64,000 bases of DNA from Ohtaekwangia koreensis (GTDB lineage: Bacteria > Bacteroidota > Bacteroidia > Cytophagales > Cyclobacteriaceae). A program made the translations under genes and the position numbers. Below the pieces are notes generated by a model. That model saw only the letters and a list, made by a program, of their open reading frames with translations, ran no database searches and was not told the DNA's origin. The first letter of the stretch is position 1. The number at the start of each line of letters is the position of its first letter. Of this stretch, positions 47,728-57,005 are shown one piece after another. The stretch is from the NCBI RefSeq assembly GCF_900167975.1, contig NZ_FUZU01000001.1:1646580-1710579 (forward strand), read 5' to 3'.

Positions 47728-47742
47728 CGGCATTGTTCTTGA
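47728..47742 (+). promoter_or_regulatory. Weak sigma-54-like -24/-12 site before the permease gene
   Basis: CGGCATTGTTCTTGA has GG and GA separated by 10 bases; the final base pair of the -12 element deviates from the GC consensus. It ends 35 bases upstream of the ATG at 47777. It is weaker than the site at 53218-53232 and would be relevant because an NtrC-type activator is encoded nearby. Confidence 0.3.
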
Positions 47743-47776
47743 ATGGTTGGCAAGGTTATCAAATCCCAAACCAGCT

Positions 47777-50191
47777 ATGTTAAAAACTCATTTAAAGTTT
47801 TCCACACGCGTCTTTCTCAAGGACAAGTTTTTTTCTACCCTCAATATTCTTGGCCTTGCATTGGGTATAGCGGTGAGTATAATTTTGTTGCTCATCTTGC
47901 AAAATGATCTTACCTACGATCAGTATCATGAAAAGCATGCACGCATTTATCGCTTGGGTGGACATCTTTCAGCAACGGGTATAGATATACGGGTAGCACG
48001 TTCTGCGCGTGAGCTTGGTAAGATTTTACAGGATGAGTTACCGGAAGTAGAATCGTGTGTCAGGGCGAACAGTTGGGACAGGACCTTGGTGAAGTATGAA
48101 GCAGGGGGCGAAGAGAAGGCTTTCTACGAAGAGAATATAGTCCGCACGGACTCTAATTATTTCCAGATTTTTACACACGAATTTATAGCGGGTAATCCAA
48201 AGACTTGTCTTGTGGATTTGAATACAATGGTAATGTCGGAGTCAACCGCGAAACGATATTTCGGAAATGAAAATGCCCTCGATAAAAGTGTTATCGTAGG
48301 CGACCAGCAGTATAAAGTAACAGGTGTTATTAAGGATGTACCGGAGAATACGCATCTCAAATTTGATATTCTTCTGTCGCAACTAGTCGATCGCGAATGG
48401 GTAATCGAAAATGGACAACTGAAATCAGAGGCCTTCTGGAACCCCGATGTATATACCTACCTGTTGATGCCGGAAAATTATAATCCCGAGGATTTTAACG
48501 CCAAGTTCACTTCAATCTTTACTAAATATTTTAAATCATTTGGCGACCAGGTAGGAGGGAAGTATGAACCAGTACTGGAACGTCTCGATAAAATTCATTT
48601 GCATTCTACTTTGGAAGCCGATGAACCACATGGTAATCTTTCATACCTCTATGCATTTACAGGTATAGGCTTCTTTATCATTCTGCTGGCATGCATTAAC
48701 TATATGAATCTCTCCACCGCTAAATCAGTAAACCGTGCAGCGGAGATTGCCATGAAGAAAACTTTGGGCTCCAGCAAGCGCGATCTTGTCTTTTCATTCC
48801 TCGGAGAATCTATATTCCTCTCCTGTATAGCGTTGGTCCTCGCTGTAGGTATGGTATATACTGTTCTGGAAGCTACTTCTTTCAATAGCCTCATCGATAA
48901 GAAGCTTACGCTCGACTTTGTGCACAATCCGTTATTGCTGTTTGGTGCTATAGGCCTTACGTTGGGCATCGGCATAGTGTCGGGTTTATACCCTGCCTTT
49001 TACCTGCCGGGCATTCCTACAATCCAGGCATTGAAAGGTGCTTTTAAAAATCAAAAGTCAAGTCTGGTATTACGCAAAGTATTGATCACGACACAATTCG
49101 CTATATCTATATTCGTGGTGGTCTGTACACTTTTTATGCAGCACCAGATTGATTATGTACGAAGCACTGAACTGGGGTTTAATAAGGAGAACATGTTATT
49201 GTTACCGATCCAGGACACTATTATTGAAAAACAGATCGGAAGTATAAAAAGTGATTTTTTGCAGAACCCAAATATACTGGAGGCTACAACATCGTATAAC
49301 GTTTTGGGAATGAATGTTGGTGGCAGCACCGTGATGATGGTTGAAAGCGAAACCGGCATGAAGCAGCAAGCCTTCTCATTGATGTTTGTGGGTGATGACT
49401 ATATTGAATCGATGGGCATGAAACTTATTGCCGGTCGCGATTTTGTGGCAGGCAATGGCGATGCACAAAAAGGCTTTATTGCAAATGAAGCAGCGGTAAA
49501 GTTGATGGGATGGGACAAAGATCCTATCGGTAAGAAAGTAAAATTCTTTCATGATAAAGATGATAAACAAATATTAGGCGTTGTGAAAGATTTTAATTTC
49601 AACTCGCTGCATAATAAAGTAGAACCGTTGCTCATGGTGCGCGCTGGTAATGAGGGAGGATTTTTACATCTCAAAATAAAGGGCGACCGATTGCCCGAGA
49701 CGATGAAATATATACAGGAAAAATGGACATCCCTTGATCCGAATCATCCTTATGAATACTTCTTCCTCGATCAACGCTTTAATGAACAATATCGTGCCGA
49801 TGAAATTCAATACAAGCTTCTTTCAGGACTCTCCTATATCTGTATCTTTATTTCATTACTTGGTTTATTAGGACTCTCTGCTTTCACAGCAGCACAGCGC
49901 ACCAAGGAAATCGGAATTCGTAAAGTACACGGTGCTTCAATTCCGAGCATCATTTACCTGCTCTATAAAGATGTAATGTACCTGGTGATCATTGCCGCGA
50001 TCATTATCGTTCCTGTGGCATACTATAGTATTACACAATGGCTGGGTAACTTTGCTTACAAAGCCAATATTAATTATATGCTGTTTGCACTGGTAGCATT
50101 GGTAGCGTTGCTCTTTACATTCATGACCGTGGCCTTTCACTCCCTGCGAACAGCCAGAACAAACCCGGTTGATTCACTGAAACATGAGTAG
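47777..50191 (+). CDS. FtsX/MacB-like ABC transporter permease
   Basis: An 804-residue permease. The ATG at 47777 begins MLKTHLKFSTRVFLKDKFFS, the usual start of this family; an in-frame TTG at 47747 is ignored. A first membrane helix (about 21-40, LGLALGIAVSIILLLIL) is followed by a large periplasmic MacB-type domain, three helices with an FtsX domain (about 280-420), a second periplasmic domain and a final set of three helices ending in AFHSLRTARTNPVDSLKHE. The C-terminal PVDSL..E ending is typical of Bacteroidota paralogues. It has no ATPase in the window; such permeases act with a separate ATP-binding subunit to export peptides or lipids, or to signal envelope stress. Confidence 0.9.
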   Translation: MLKTHLKFSTRVFLKDKFFSTLNILGLALGIAVSIILLLILQNDLTYDQYHEKHARIYRLGGHLSATGIDIRVARSARELGKILQDELPEVESCVRANSWDRTLVKYEAGGEEKAFYEENIVRTDSNYFQIFTHEFIAGNPKTCLVDLNTMVMSESTAKRYFGNENALDKSVIVGDQQYKVTGVIKDVPENTHLKFDILLSQLVDREWVIENGQLKSEAFWNPDVYTYLLMPENYNPEDFNAKFTSIFTKYFKSFGDQVGGKYEPVLERLDKIHLHSTLEADEPHGNLSYLYAFTGIGFFIILLACINYMNLSTAKSVNRAAEIAMKKTLGSSKRDLVFSFLGESIFLSCIALVLAVGMVYTVLEATSFNSLIDKKLTLDFVHNPLLLFGAIGLTLGIGIVSGLYPAFYLPGIPTIQALKGAFKNQKSSLVLRKVLITTQFAISIFVVVCTLFMQHQIDYVRSTELGFNKENMLLLPIQDTIIEKQIGSIKSDFLQNPNILEATTSYNVLGMNVGGSTVMMVESETGMKQQAFSLMFVGDDYIESMGMKLIAGRDFVAGNGDAQKGFIANEAAVKLMGWDKDPIGKKVKFFHDKDDKQILGVVKDFNFNSLHNKVEPLLMVRAGNEGGFLHLKIKGDRLPETMKYIQEKWTSLDPNHPYEYFFLDQRFNEQYRADEIQYKLLSGLSYICIFISLLGLLGLSAFTAAQRTKEIGIRKVHGASIPSIIYLLYKDVMYLVIIAAIIIVPVAYYSITQWLGNFAYKANINYMLFALVALVALLFTFMTVAFHSLRTARTNPVDSLKHE

Positions 50192-50230
50192 TTTCCAGAT
50201 TAATACTTGCCCAAGAATATAGTATAGAGG

Positions 50231-50268
50231 AAGTGAGTTTCTCATTTGGGAAACTCACTTTTTATTTT
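50231..50268 (+). terminator. Rho-independent terminator after the permease
   Basis: AAGTGAGTTTC (50231-50241) pairs perfectly with GAAACTCACTT (50250-50260), loop of 8 bases, followed by TTTATTTT. Confidence 0.92.
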
Positions 50269-50350
50269 AACCTCGTGAAGCTTTCAAGGTTAGCGGTGAT
50301 CGATTAAGCTTTATATAAAGCAGCATGTATAGGGTACCTCTGACTACACG

Positions 50351-51688
50351 CTATAATGTAATAACAAATTCAGCGCCCTGCTGCGGTGCACTGATCACCT
50401 GGATATCAGCGTGATGAAGTTGAAGAATCTGTTTGGTAATTGCCAGGCCAATACCGGATCCATTCTTTTTAGTTGTATAAAACGGAATAAAGATTTTTTC
50501 AAGCGTACTCTCATCCATCCCTTCGCCATTGTCTCGGATATGAATACTTACATTTCCTTTCTGGATTCTTTGCGCATGAATCTGAATGACCGGCTGCTCT
50601 TTCCCTGCCAGGGCATCGATCGCATTCAGTAGTATATTAATGATGACATGTTCGATCAGCGCAGGGTCAACTATAATATTCTGATCAACGTTGGAGATCT
50701 GTAATGCTATATTTTGCTCCGCTAGTTTTGTTGCCATCAAAATCTCTACACGGCTGATTATATCTTTGAGATTGGTTTGGATAGGTGTATGATTCGGAAT
50801 CGTAGCCAGTTTGCGATATGTTTTGGTGAAATTATACAATCCTTCGCTTCTGATGCGAATAGCATCCAAGCCTCTTTCCAGCGGATCATATATACTATTT
50901 TCAGAAGGTTGCGCTGTCTTGTTTTCCTGTGCTACCAATCCGTGCAACGTACCACTCAAAGAAATAATCGGAGCAACGGAATTCATGATCTCATGGCTCA
51001 TCACGTGTATCAGTTTCTGCCAAGCGTCCATTTCGTGTATATCAAGCTCCTGTCGTATGTTTTGCATGGAGATCAATTTATAGTACATATTCTCGAGCTT
51101 AAACTCAGAGGCATGAATGGACAGTTGCAGTAGGTCGTTGTTAACCCGGAGCTTTACAAGTCGCGTTTCTCCTGTACGAATTTCGCTAATCGCTGTAACC
51201 AGCGAGGCATCTATAGCCTTGAAAGAATTTAGGTCAGAGAGTATATTTCTATGGAACATATCTTTCAATGCCTGGTTTGCATGCTGTACTTTTCCAGTAG
51301 CATCTATGCTTAGTATTCCTACGCGTACATGTTCGAAGAGCATTTCCAGGTACCGGTATTGAACTTCTTTCTGAACGCTTATTTCCCGGAAAGCTGCCGA
51401 GATCCGGTTGAGAACTGCGTAGAGTTCATCGATATGCTTACCATTGCCGGAAGTATTGAAGTGTGTCGTAAAATCACTTTGCAGCAAACTGATCATCAAC
51501 GTTTTCAAATCCCGGTTAAACCGATCTATATACCAGATCAGTTCAATTAATAAAATAATGAGTCCTGCGCCAAGGTATACACTTCGCAAGTAAAAACCGT
51601 GCAGCAGACACCATGCTAACAAAGCTATACTGGCCGTAAGTATGATTATCCGAAGGATAACCTGCAGTCTGAAATTTTTAAATACCAT
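50351..51688 (-). CDS. Sensor histidine kinase partnering the NtrC-type regulator
   Basis: A 445-residue membrane kinase. The ATG at 51688 follows AGGAGA by 10 bases and overlaps the regulator gene by 11 bases; a longer frame would begin at 51745. Two membrane helices (about 10-50, IILTASIALLAWCLLH and LGAGLIILLIELIWYI) are followed by a linker (about 60-110), a PAS-like domain (about 115-215, HVRVGILSIDATGKVQHANQ), HisKA with His232 (MSHEIMNSVAPI) and HATPase (N box IINILLNAIDAL, G1 RDNGEGMD, GSGIGLAITKQI). It should phosphorylate the sigma-54-dependent regulator encoded immediately before it. Confidence 0.9.
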   Translation of the reverse strand: MVFKNFRLQVILRIIILTASIALLAWCLLHGFYLRSVYLGAGLIILLIELIWYIDRFNRDLKTLMISLLQSDFTTHFNTSGNGKHIDELYAVLNRISAAFREISVQKEVQYRYLEMLFEHVRVGILSIDATGKVQHANQALKDMFHRNILSDLNSFKAIDASLVTAISEIRTGETRLVKLRVNNDLLQLSIHASEFKLENMYYKLISMQNIRQELDIHEMDAWQKLIHVMSHEIMNSVAPIISLSGTLHGLVAQENKTAQPSENSIYDPLERGLDAIRIRSEGLYNFTKTYRKLATIPNHTPIQTNLKDIISRVEILMATKLAEQNIALQISNVDQNIIVDPALIEHVIINILLNAIDALAGKEQPVIQIHAQRIQKGNVSIHIRDNGEGMDESTLEKIFIPFYTTKKNGSGIGLAITKQILQLHHADIQVISAPQQGAEFVITL

Positions 51689-53048
51689 ACAATTGCATTC
51701 TCCTGTATAAAGCGCCTCGCGATAAACCCAGCTCGTCTGCTGCATGACTGATATTCCCCTGGTGCTTTGCTATAGCTTTACGAATCGCCCATGCCTCCAA
51801 CTTTTCGAGGTTAAAAGAGTCAAAGGAGAATTCACTGGATAATTGTTTTTGCAAAGCCCCGAGATCCTGCATTTGAATTTCCTGTCCTTCGCACATAATC
51901 ACAGCTCTCTCTATGGCATGCTGCAATTCACGGATGTTGCCAGGCCATCTATATTTCTGAAGATGCGTCATTACCGTGTCTGACAATTTCAAATATGACT
52001 TTTGATATTTATGACTGAATCGGCTGAGAAAATGATCTGCAAGCAAAGGTATATCTTCAGGCCTGTCGTGCAAAGGCGCTACGGTGATCTCTACCGTATT
52101 GATACGGTAAAATAAATCTTCCCTGAATTTTCCTTCCTGTACCATAGCCCTGAGGTTGCCGTTAGTAGCGCAGACAATGCGTACGTCAAGATCAATGGGT
52201 TCGTTAGTACCCAGGCGCACCACTTTTTTATGCTGCAATACAGTGAGCAGTTTTGCCTGTAAAGGAAGCGACAGGTTTGCGATCTCATCTAAAAACAGTG
52301 TACCCCCGGCAGCAGCTTCAAATCTTCCGATGCGATCTTCTTTCGCATCCGTAAATGCACCCTTACGATGTCCGAATAATTCACTCTCAAATAAGTTTTC
52401 ACTCAGTGCTCCTACATCCACGGTCATGAATATATCTTCAGCACGTTTTGAAAGCCTGTGAATTTCGCGTGCGATAACTTCTTTGCCCGTTCCGTTTTGT
52501 CCGAGGATCAGGACCTCTGCTTCTGTAGGAGCCACCTTCTCGATCGTCTTGCGAATGGAAGATATACCTTCGGATATTCCGATCAGTAGTTCATACCGAT
52601 GCAATGAAGACACAATAGATTTTTGCTGCGACTTCAACTGCTTTACTTTCCTTTTTTCAAGACTTAACAGGTTTGCAGTTTTTACCGTGGCCAATAGTTT
52701 TTCATTCTGCCAGGGTTTCACAATAAAATCAAGTGCACCTTCCTTCATCGATTCTACAGCGACCTGTATATCTCCATACGCAGTCACCAGTATAACTTGC
52801 GTATCCGGTGAAATACTTTTGATCTTCTTCAACCAAAAGCGTCCCTGGTTGCCAGTTGTATCGCCATGCCTGAAGTTCATGTCGAGCACAATTACATCGA
52901 ATTGCTCCCGATCAAGCAGCGCCTGTATCCGCTCCGGGTTATTGATTGTTTTTACAGATGCAAAATGTGGCTCCAACAGGAGCTTGATAGATAGGAGAAC
53001 GAATTCGTCATCATCAACGAGTAGTATATTTCCGGGAGCCTTTGTCAT
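51678..53048 (-). CDS. Sigma-54-dependent response regulator, NtrC family
   Basis: A 456-residue regulator: receiver (1-120, phosphoacceptor Asp56 in VIVLDMNFR, Lys111 in FIVKP), AAA+ domain with Walker A GQNGTGKE (183-190), sigma-54-contact loop GAFTDA at 230-235 (a common variant of GAFTGA), Walker B LFLDEI (251-256), and a Fis-type C-terminal HTH (ISHAADELGLSRGALYRRMQ). It would activate -24/-12 promoters after phosphorylation by the adjacent kinase. The gene is transcribed away from the second permease, whose upstream region has a sigma-54-like site. Confidence 0.95.
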   Translation of the reverse strand: MTKAPGNILLVDDDEFVLLSIKLLLEPHFASVKTINNPERIQALLDREQFDVIVLDMNFRHGDTTGNQGRFWLKKIKSISPDTQVILVTAYGDIQVAVESMKEGALDFIVKPWQNEKLLATVKTANLLSLEKRKVKQLKSQQKSIVSSLHRYELLIGISEGISSIRKTIEKVAPTEAEVLILGQNGTGKEVIAREIHRLSKRAEDIFMTVDVGALSENLFESELFGHRKGAFTDAKEDRIGRFEAAAGGTLFLDEIANLSLPLQAKLLTVLQHKKVVRLGTNEPIDLDVRIVCATNGNLRAMVQEGKFREDLFYRINTVEITVAPLHDRPEDIPLLADHFLSRFSHKYQKSYLKLSDTVMTHLQKYRWPGNIRELQHAIERAVIMCEGQEIQMQDLGALQKQLSSEFSFDSFNLEKLEAWAIRKAIAKHQGNISHAADELGLSRGALYRRMQLYGI

Positions 53049-53217
53049 TATCTATAGAGGTGTAAGAGATTGTATAGATGGTTAAAGGTATAGATCACTG
53101 AATTGAAATCAATGAAAAGTGCCCAATAATGGACAGTTTTATTTCTATGGATGGTCACTCGATATTTTAGTGACAGCCGAGGTGCTGTATTTTGCGAAAA
53201 AACAAACATATTGTTTG

Positions 53218-53232
53218 TGGCATTCCATTGGC
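53218..53232 (+). promoter_or_regulatory. Sigma-54-like -24/-12 promoter before the second permease
   Basis: TGGCATTCCATTGGC has TGGCA at -24 and TGGC at -12, with exactly 10 bases between GG and GC. The only mismatch to the core TGGCA-N6-TTGC is T to G in the -12 box. It ends 27 bases before the ATG at 53259, so transcription would start about 15 bases before that codon. This supports 53259, not 53151, as the start. An NtrC-type activator is encoded divergently 210 bases away. Confidence 0.6.
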
Positions 53233-53258
53233 AAAAGCAAAGTCAAAGAACATGTAGT

Positions 53259-55619
53259 ATGCTTAGACATAATTTTATACTCCTCTACAGAAACATCAGG
53301 CGATTCAAGAGCTCTTTCCTGATCAACCTGGTTGGTCTGTCAGCCGGCCTTGCGTGTACACTTTTGATTTACCTCTGGGTAAATGACGAATTGCAAATAG
53401 ATGCATTCCACATAAAAGATGAACGTCTTTTCAGGGTGCTGGAGAAACAGCAGCGCTCCGCGAACATTGGTGTTACAGAATCAACGCCTGGGCTACTGGC
53501 CGAAACGCTTGCGGAGGAAATGGCGGAAGTGGAGTATGCTGTAGTGGCAACGCCTTCTCATTGGTATGATAAATTTACGCTTTCAATAAAGGAAAAAAAT
53601 ATCAAAGCGTCCGGTATATATGCAGGCAAAGATTATTTCAATGTATTCTCTTATGATCTCCTGCAAGGTGATGCGAGCCGTGTGCTCACCGATAAAAACT
53701 CCATTGTGATTTCGGAGAGCATAGCGAAAAACTTGTTTAATACAACCGATAACCTGATCGGAAAGCCTATTGAGTTTCAACACCAGCAACAATATTTTAT
53801 CAGCGGTATCTTTAAAGATATACCTTCCCATTCATCAGAGCATTTCGATTTCGTGTTATCCTTCGATATAATGAAGGATATAAATGAAGGTGTTTTGAAT
53901 TGGAGCAATTCCGGTCCGATGACATTTATAGTCTTGAAAGACGGAACCGATGCTTCACTTTTTGAAAGGAAGATTGCTGGTATCATTAAGACAAAAACAG
54001 ATGACACGCATCGCACATTGATTCTTCAGCAATATTCACAGTGCTATCTTCACGGTCGCTATGAAAATGGTGTTCAGGCAGGCGGAAGAATTGAGTATGT
54101 GATCCTGTTTTCTGTGATTGCACTTTTCATACTGATGATTGCCTGCATAAACTTTATGAACCTCTCCACTGCGAAAGCTTCAAGGCGCATAAAAGAAGTT
54201 GGGATAAAGAAAGCGGTTGGAGCAGGACGCAAAGCGTTGATCGTACAATACCTGGGTGAGTCGATGTTCATGAGCTTCCTTTCGTTATTTCTTTCCATTC
54301 TTATTGTCGATATTTTTCTGCCAACATTCAATATCATAACGGGAAAACAGATCACCCTTACGTTTGATGCAAATATACTGTTGACATCGTTCGTCATTAC
54401 AATTGTTACCGGTGTGATTGCAGGAAGTTATCCAGCCCTATATCTTTCCGGTTTTAGTCCGGCTACCGTTCTAAAAGGTAAACTGAATACATCTATAGGT
54501 GAACTTTGGGCACGTAAGGGATTAGTTATATTTCAATTTACGCTGTCAGTTGTATTTATAGTAACGGTTCTTATAATCTACAAGCAAATTGATTTTCTGC
54601 AATCGCGAAACGTTGGCTATAACAAAGAGAATGTTATATACTTCCCAATGGAGGGGCGAGTAAAGGAGAACCTGGAGACTTTTCTAACGGAGATGAAACG
54701 GATCCCCGGAATTGTAAATGCTTCCAGCATCGGACAAAGTATGGTAGGCGGTGGAAACACGACGAACCTGGAATGGGAGGGAAAACCTGAAGGCACGGTT
54801 GTCCCATTTGCCATACGTCCGGTGAATTATGATGTCATCGAAATGCTAAATATAGACATCAAAGCTGGGCGCTCTTTCTCGCATAACGATGTAACCGGTT
54901 TCAAAGCTATATTTAATGAAAAGGCCATTGATGTTATGGGACTGGAAGACCCCATTGGTAAAATCGTAAAACTAGGGGATGGAAAGTTTGAAGCTGAAAT
55001 TGTTGGTATAGCAAAAGATTTTCATTTTGAGTCCCTTCATACTTCGGTTAGCCCTATGTTTTTTATATTAGCTCCCGTCCATACGCAGAGAGTGATTGCC
55101 AAACTTGCTTCCGGCACGGAACGTGAAACAATCGCGAAGCTTCAGAAATTCTATAAGGCCTATAATCCCGGGTTTGACCTCGACTATAGATTTATAGATG
55201 AAGACTACCATGCACAATATGCATCCGAAGAACGTGTCGGTACACTATCCCGCTACTTTGCAGTGCTCGCCATCCTCATATCGTGTCTTGGATTGTTTGG
55301 TCTGGCTGCCTTCACCGCAGAGCGTAGAATCAAAGAAATTGGCATCCGTAAAGTTTTAGGATCCAGCGCACTGAATATAGTATATCTCTTGTCTGTTGAC
55401 TTTACCAAGATTGTGCTCATTGCCATTGTTATAGCCTTACCAACAAGCTATATTCTCTCGACTTTCTGGCTAAATAACTTTGCATACAAAATTCCATTGT
55501 CATGGTGGTATTTTGTGAGTGGCGGATGTATAGCCTTGTTGATCTCGTGGTTAACCGTAGGAGTACAGGCTATCAAAGCAGCCTATGTTAATCCTGCAAA
55601 GTGCCTTCGTGACGAATAA
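53259..55619 (+). CDS. FtsX/MacB-like ABC transporter permease, second copy
   Basis: A 786-residue paralogue of the permease at 47777. The ATG at 53259 begins MLRHNFILLYRNIRRFKSSF, the family start; the 36-residue extension from 53151 does not resemble the family and contains the sigma-54-like promoter. N-terminal helix (LINLVGLSAGLACTLLIYLWV), MacB-type periplasmic domain, FtsX helices (about 255-400), second periplasmic domain, and C-terminal helices ending in VQAIKAAYVNPAKCLRDE. KASRRIKEVGIKKAVGAGRKALI and AERRIKEIGIRKVLGSSALNI are the cytoplasmic loops typical of the family. No ATPase partner is in the window. Confidence 0.9.
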   Translation: MLRHNFILLYRNIRRFKSSFLINLVGLSAGLACTLLIYLWVNDELQIDAFHIKDERLFRVLEKQQRSANIGVTESTPGLLAETLAEEMAEVEYAVVATPSHWYDKFTLSIKEKNIKASGIYAGKDYFNVFSYDLLQGDASRVLTDKNSIVISESIAKNLFNTTDNLIGKPIEFQHQQQYFISGIFKDIPSHSSEHFDFVLSFDIMKDINEGVLNWSNSGPMTFIVLKDGTDASLFERKIAGIIKTKTDDTHRTLILQQYSQCYLHGRYENGVQAGGRIEYVILFSVIALFILMIACINFMNLSTAKASRRIKEVGIKKAVGAGRKALIVQYLGESMFMSFLSLFLSILIVDIFLPTFNIITGKQITLTFDANILLTSFVITIVTGVIAGSYPALYLSGFSPATVLKGKLNTSIGELWARKGLVIFQFTLSVVFIVTVLIIYKQIDFLQSRNVGYNKENVIYFPMEGRVKENLETFLTEMKRIPGIVNASSIGQSMVGGGNTTNLEWEGKPEGTVVPFAIRPVNYDVIEMLNIDIKAGRSFSHNDVTGFKAIFNEKAIDVMGLEDPIGKIVKLGDGKFEAEIVGIAKDFHFESLHTSVSPMFFILAPVHTQRVIAKLASGTERETIAKLQKFYKAYNPGFDLDYRFIDEDYHAQYASEERVGTLSRYFAVLAILISCLGLFGLAAFTAERRIKEIGIRKVLGSSALNIVYLLSVDFTKIVLIAIVIALPTSYILSTFWLNNFAYKIPLSWWYFVSGGCIALLISWLTVGVQAIKAAYVNPAKCLRDE

Positions 55620-55945
55620 GACTGTCAAAACTATATATACTACGGAGGCGGAAGAATCTGGTTTCATCCTTGATGGCTGGGGAGATAGTGGATCAATAGA
55701 TTCTCACCTTTATTGACCAATAGTATTCCGCGTATAAATGCATTTAGCGCGTTTGTTATTTTTGCGGCGTATCCCATAGGTATAGTATCGTTTATTGTAC
55801 ATCATCGGTATACTTCTGCAAAAATCCCTGAGGGAATAATGCAATTTTAGATGATTAGTATAAAAAAACGGACAGGCGTTGAAATGTTTTTGGTTTCTGT
55901 AGTGTTGTACCGAAATCCACAAAATAAAGATTAACCAAAAATATT
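55620..55945. other. Intergenic region without recognisable feature
   Basis: 326 bases between the permease and the aldo/keto reductase. TATTTTTG near 55757 fits TAnnTTTG but no -33 TTTG is at the right distance. I see no RNA gene, repeat or credible open frame. Confidence 0.45.
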
Positions 55946-56806
55946 ATGAGTACTAAAACTATTAGCGAGACTTTTCCCATAGGTGATGAATTGATTGTTA
56001 AACGATTAGGCTATGGAGCCATGCGTATTACGGGTGATGGAATCTGGGGACCTCCTGCAAATAAGGCAGAAGCGTTACATGTGTTGAAACGTGCCATCGA
56101 GCTCGGTGTAAATTTTATTGACACTGCCGATAGCTATGGCCCGAATATATCGGAAGAGCTAATTGCTGAAGCGCTATATCCATATCCAAAAGATCTCGTG
56201 ATCGGCACGAAAGGTGGATTATTGAGAACAGGACCGAATGCCTGGCCGGTAGATGCACACCCGGATCACTTAAAAAAAGCGCTTGAAGGAAGTCTGAAAC
56301 GTTTGAAGTTGGATCGTATTGATCTTTACCAGTTGCACAGAATTGACCCCAAAGTTCCTGCTGAAAAAACATTTGAGTTTTTAAGCAAAGCGCAGGAGGA
56401 AGGAAAGATCAAGCATATAGGTTTATCGGAAGTAAGTGTTGAGAATATAAAACATGCGCAGGAATTCTTTAAGGTTGTCTCCGTGCAAAACATGTATAGT
56501 GTTGACAATCGTAAATGGGAACCTGTGTTGGAATATACCCGTCAGCATAATATTGCATTTATACCCTGGTATCCGCTGAATGCCGGAAATGTAGCGGCAC
56601 AAGAAACTTTGAAAACTATTGCAGACTTGCACAAAGCAACTGTACATCAAGTAGCATTGAGTTGGTTACTGCATCACGCTGATAACATTCTGTTAATACC
56701 CGGTACATCGCGCGTAAGCCATCTCGAAGAAAACATGAAAGCAATCTCTATTGATCTCACGGATCAGGATATACAAGAGTTGAACAATATATCTCCTATG
56801 TCCTAG
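55946..56806 (+). CDS. Aldo/keto reductase
   Basis: A 286-residue NADPH-dependent oxidoreductase. The TIM-barrel active-site tetrad is visible: Asp60 in FIDTADSYG with Tyr64, Lys89 in VIGTKGG, and a His in LDRIDLYQLHRID (the fourth residue). The C-terminal NADPH-binding segment is LLIPGTSRVSHLEENMKA. It reduces aldehydes or ketones; the physiological substrate is unknown. A-rich sequence (ACCAAAAATATT) precedes the ATG, and the gene ends in a strong terminator, so it is probably monocistronic. Confidence 0.92.
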   Translation: MSTKTISETFPIGDELIVKRLGYGAMRITGDGIWGPPANKAEALHVLKRAIELGVNFIDTADSYGPNISEELIAEALYPYPKDLVIGTKGGLLRTGPNAWPVDAHPDHLKKALEGSLKRLKLDRIDLYQLHRIDPKVPAEKTFEFLSKAQEEGKIKHIGLSEVSVENIKHAQEFFKVVSVQNMYSVDNRKWEPVLEYTRQHNIAFIPWYPLNAGNVAAQETLKTIADLHKATVHQVALSWLLHHADNILLIPGTSRVSHLEENMKAISIDLTDQDIQELNNISPMS

Positions 56807-56831
56807 TCAAATCCGTCACTATGATTATTTG

Positions 56832-56866
56832 AAAGCTTTGGCGTGGCAACTCGTCAAAGCTTTTTT
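56832..56866 (+). terminator. Rho-independent terminator after aldo/keto reductase
   Basis: AAAGCTTTGGCG pairs with CGTCAAAGCTTT (one G-U pair) around a loop of about 5-8 bases, followed by TTTTATT. Confidence 0.88.
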
Positions 56867-57005
56867 ATTGACTCACATTTTTTATTGACTTCTTATACCA
56901 GCGCTACTGCAGACACAATTTTTTCCGCTCCAATTTTTTTCCGTTTATAAAACTCCACAGAAATTAATCAATCTGACACGGCACAGCTTTTTGCTGAATG
57001 ATCGG

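Noticed and set aside
47747-47776. TTG start of the first permease
   Set aside because: The ATG at 47777 starts the typical MLK.. sequence; the preceding ten residues are not conserved in this family.
53151-53258. 36-residue N-terminal extension of the second permease
   Set aside because: The extension does not resemble the family, while a conserved start follows at 53259 and a sigma-54-like promoter lies inside the extension.
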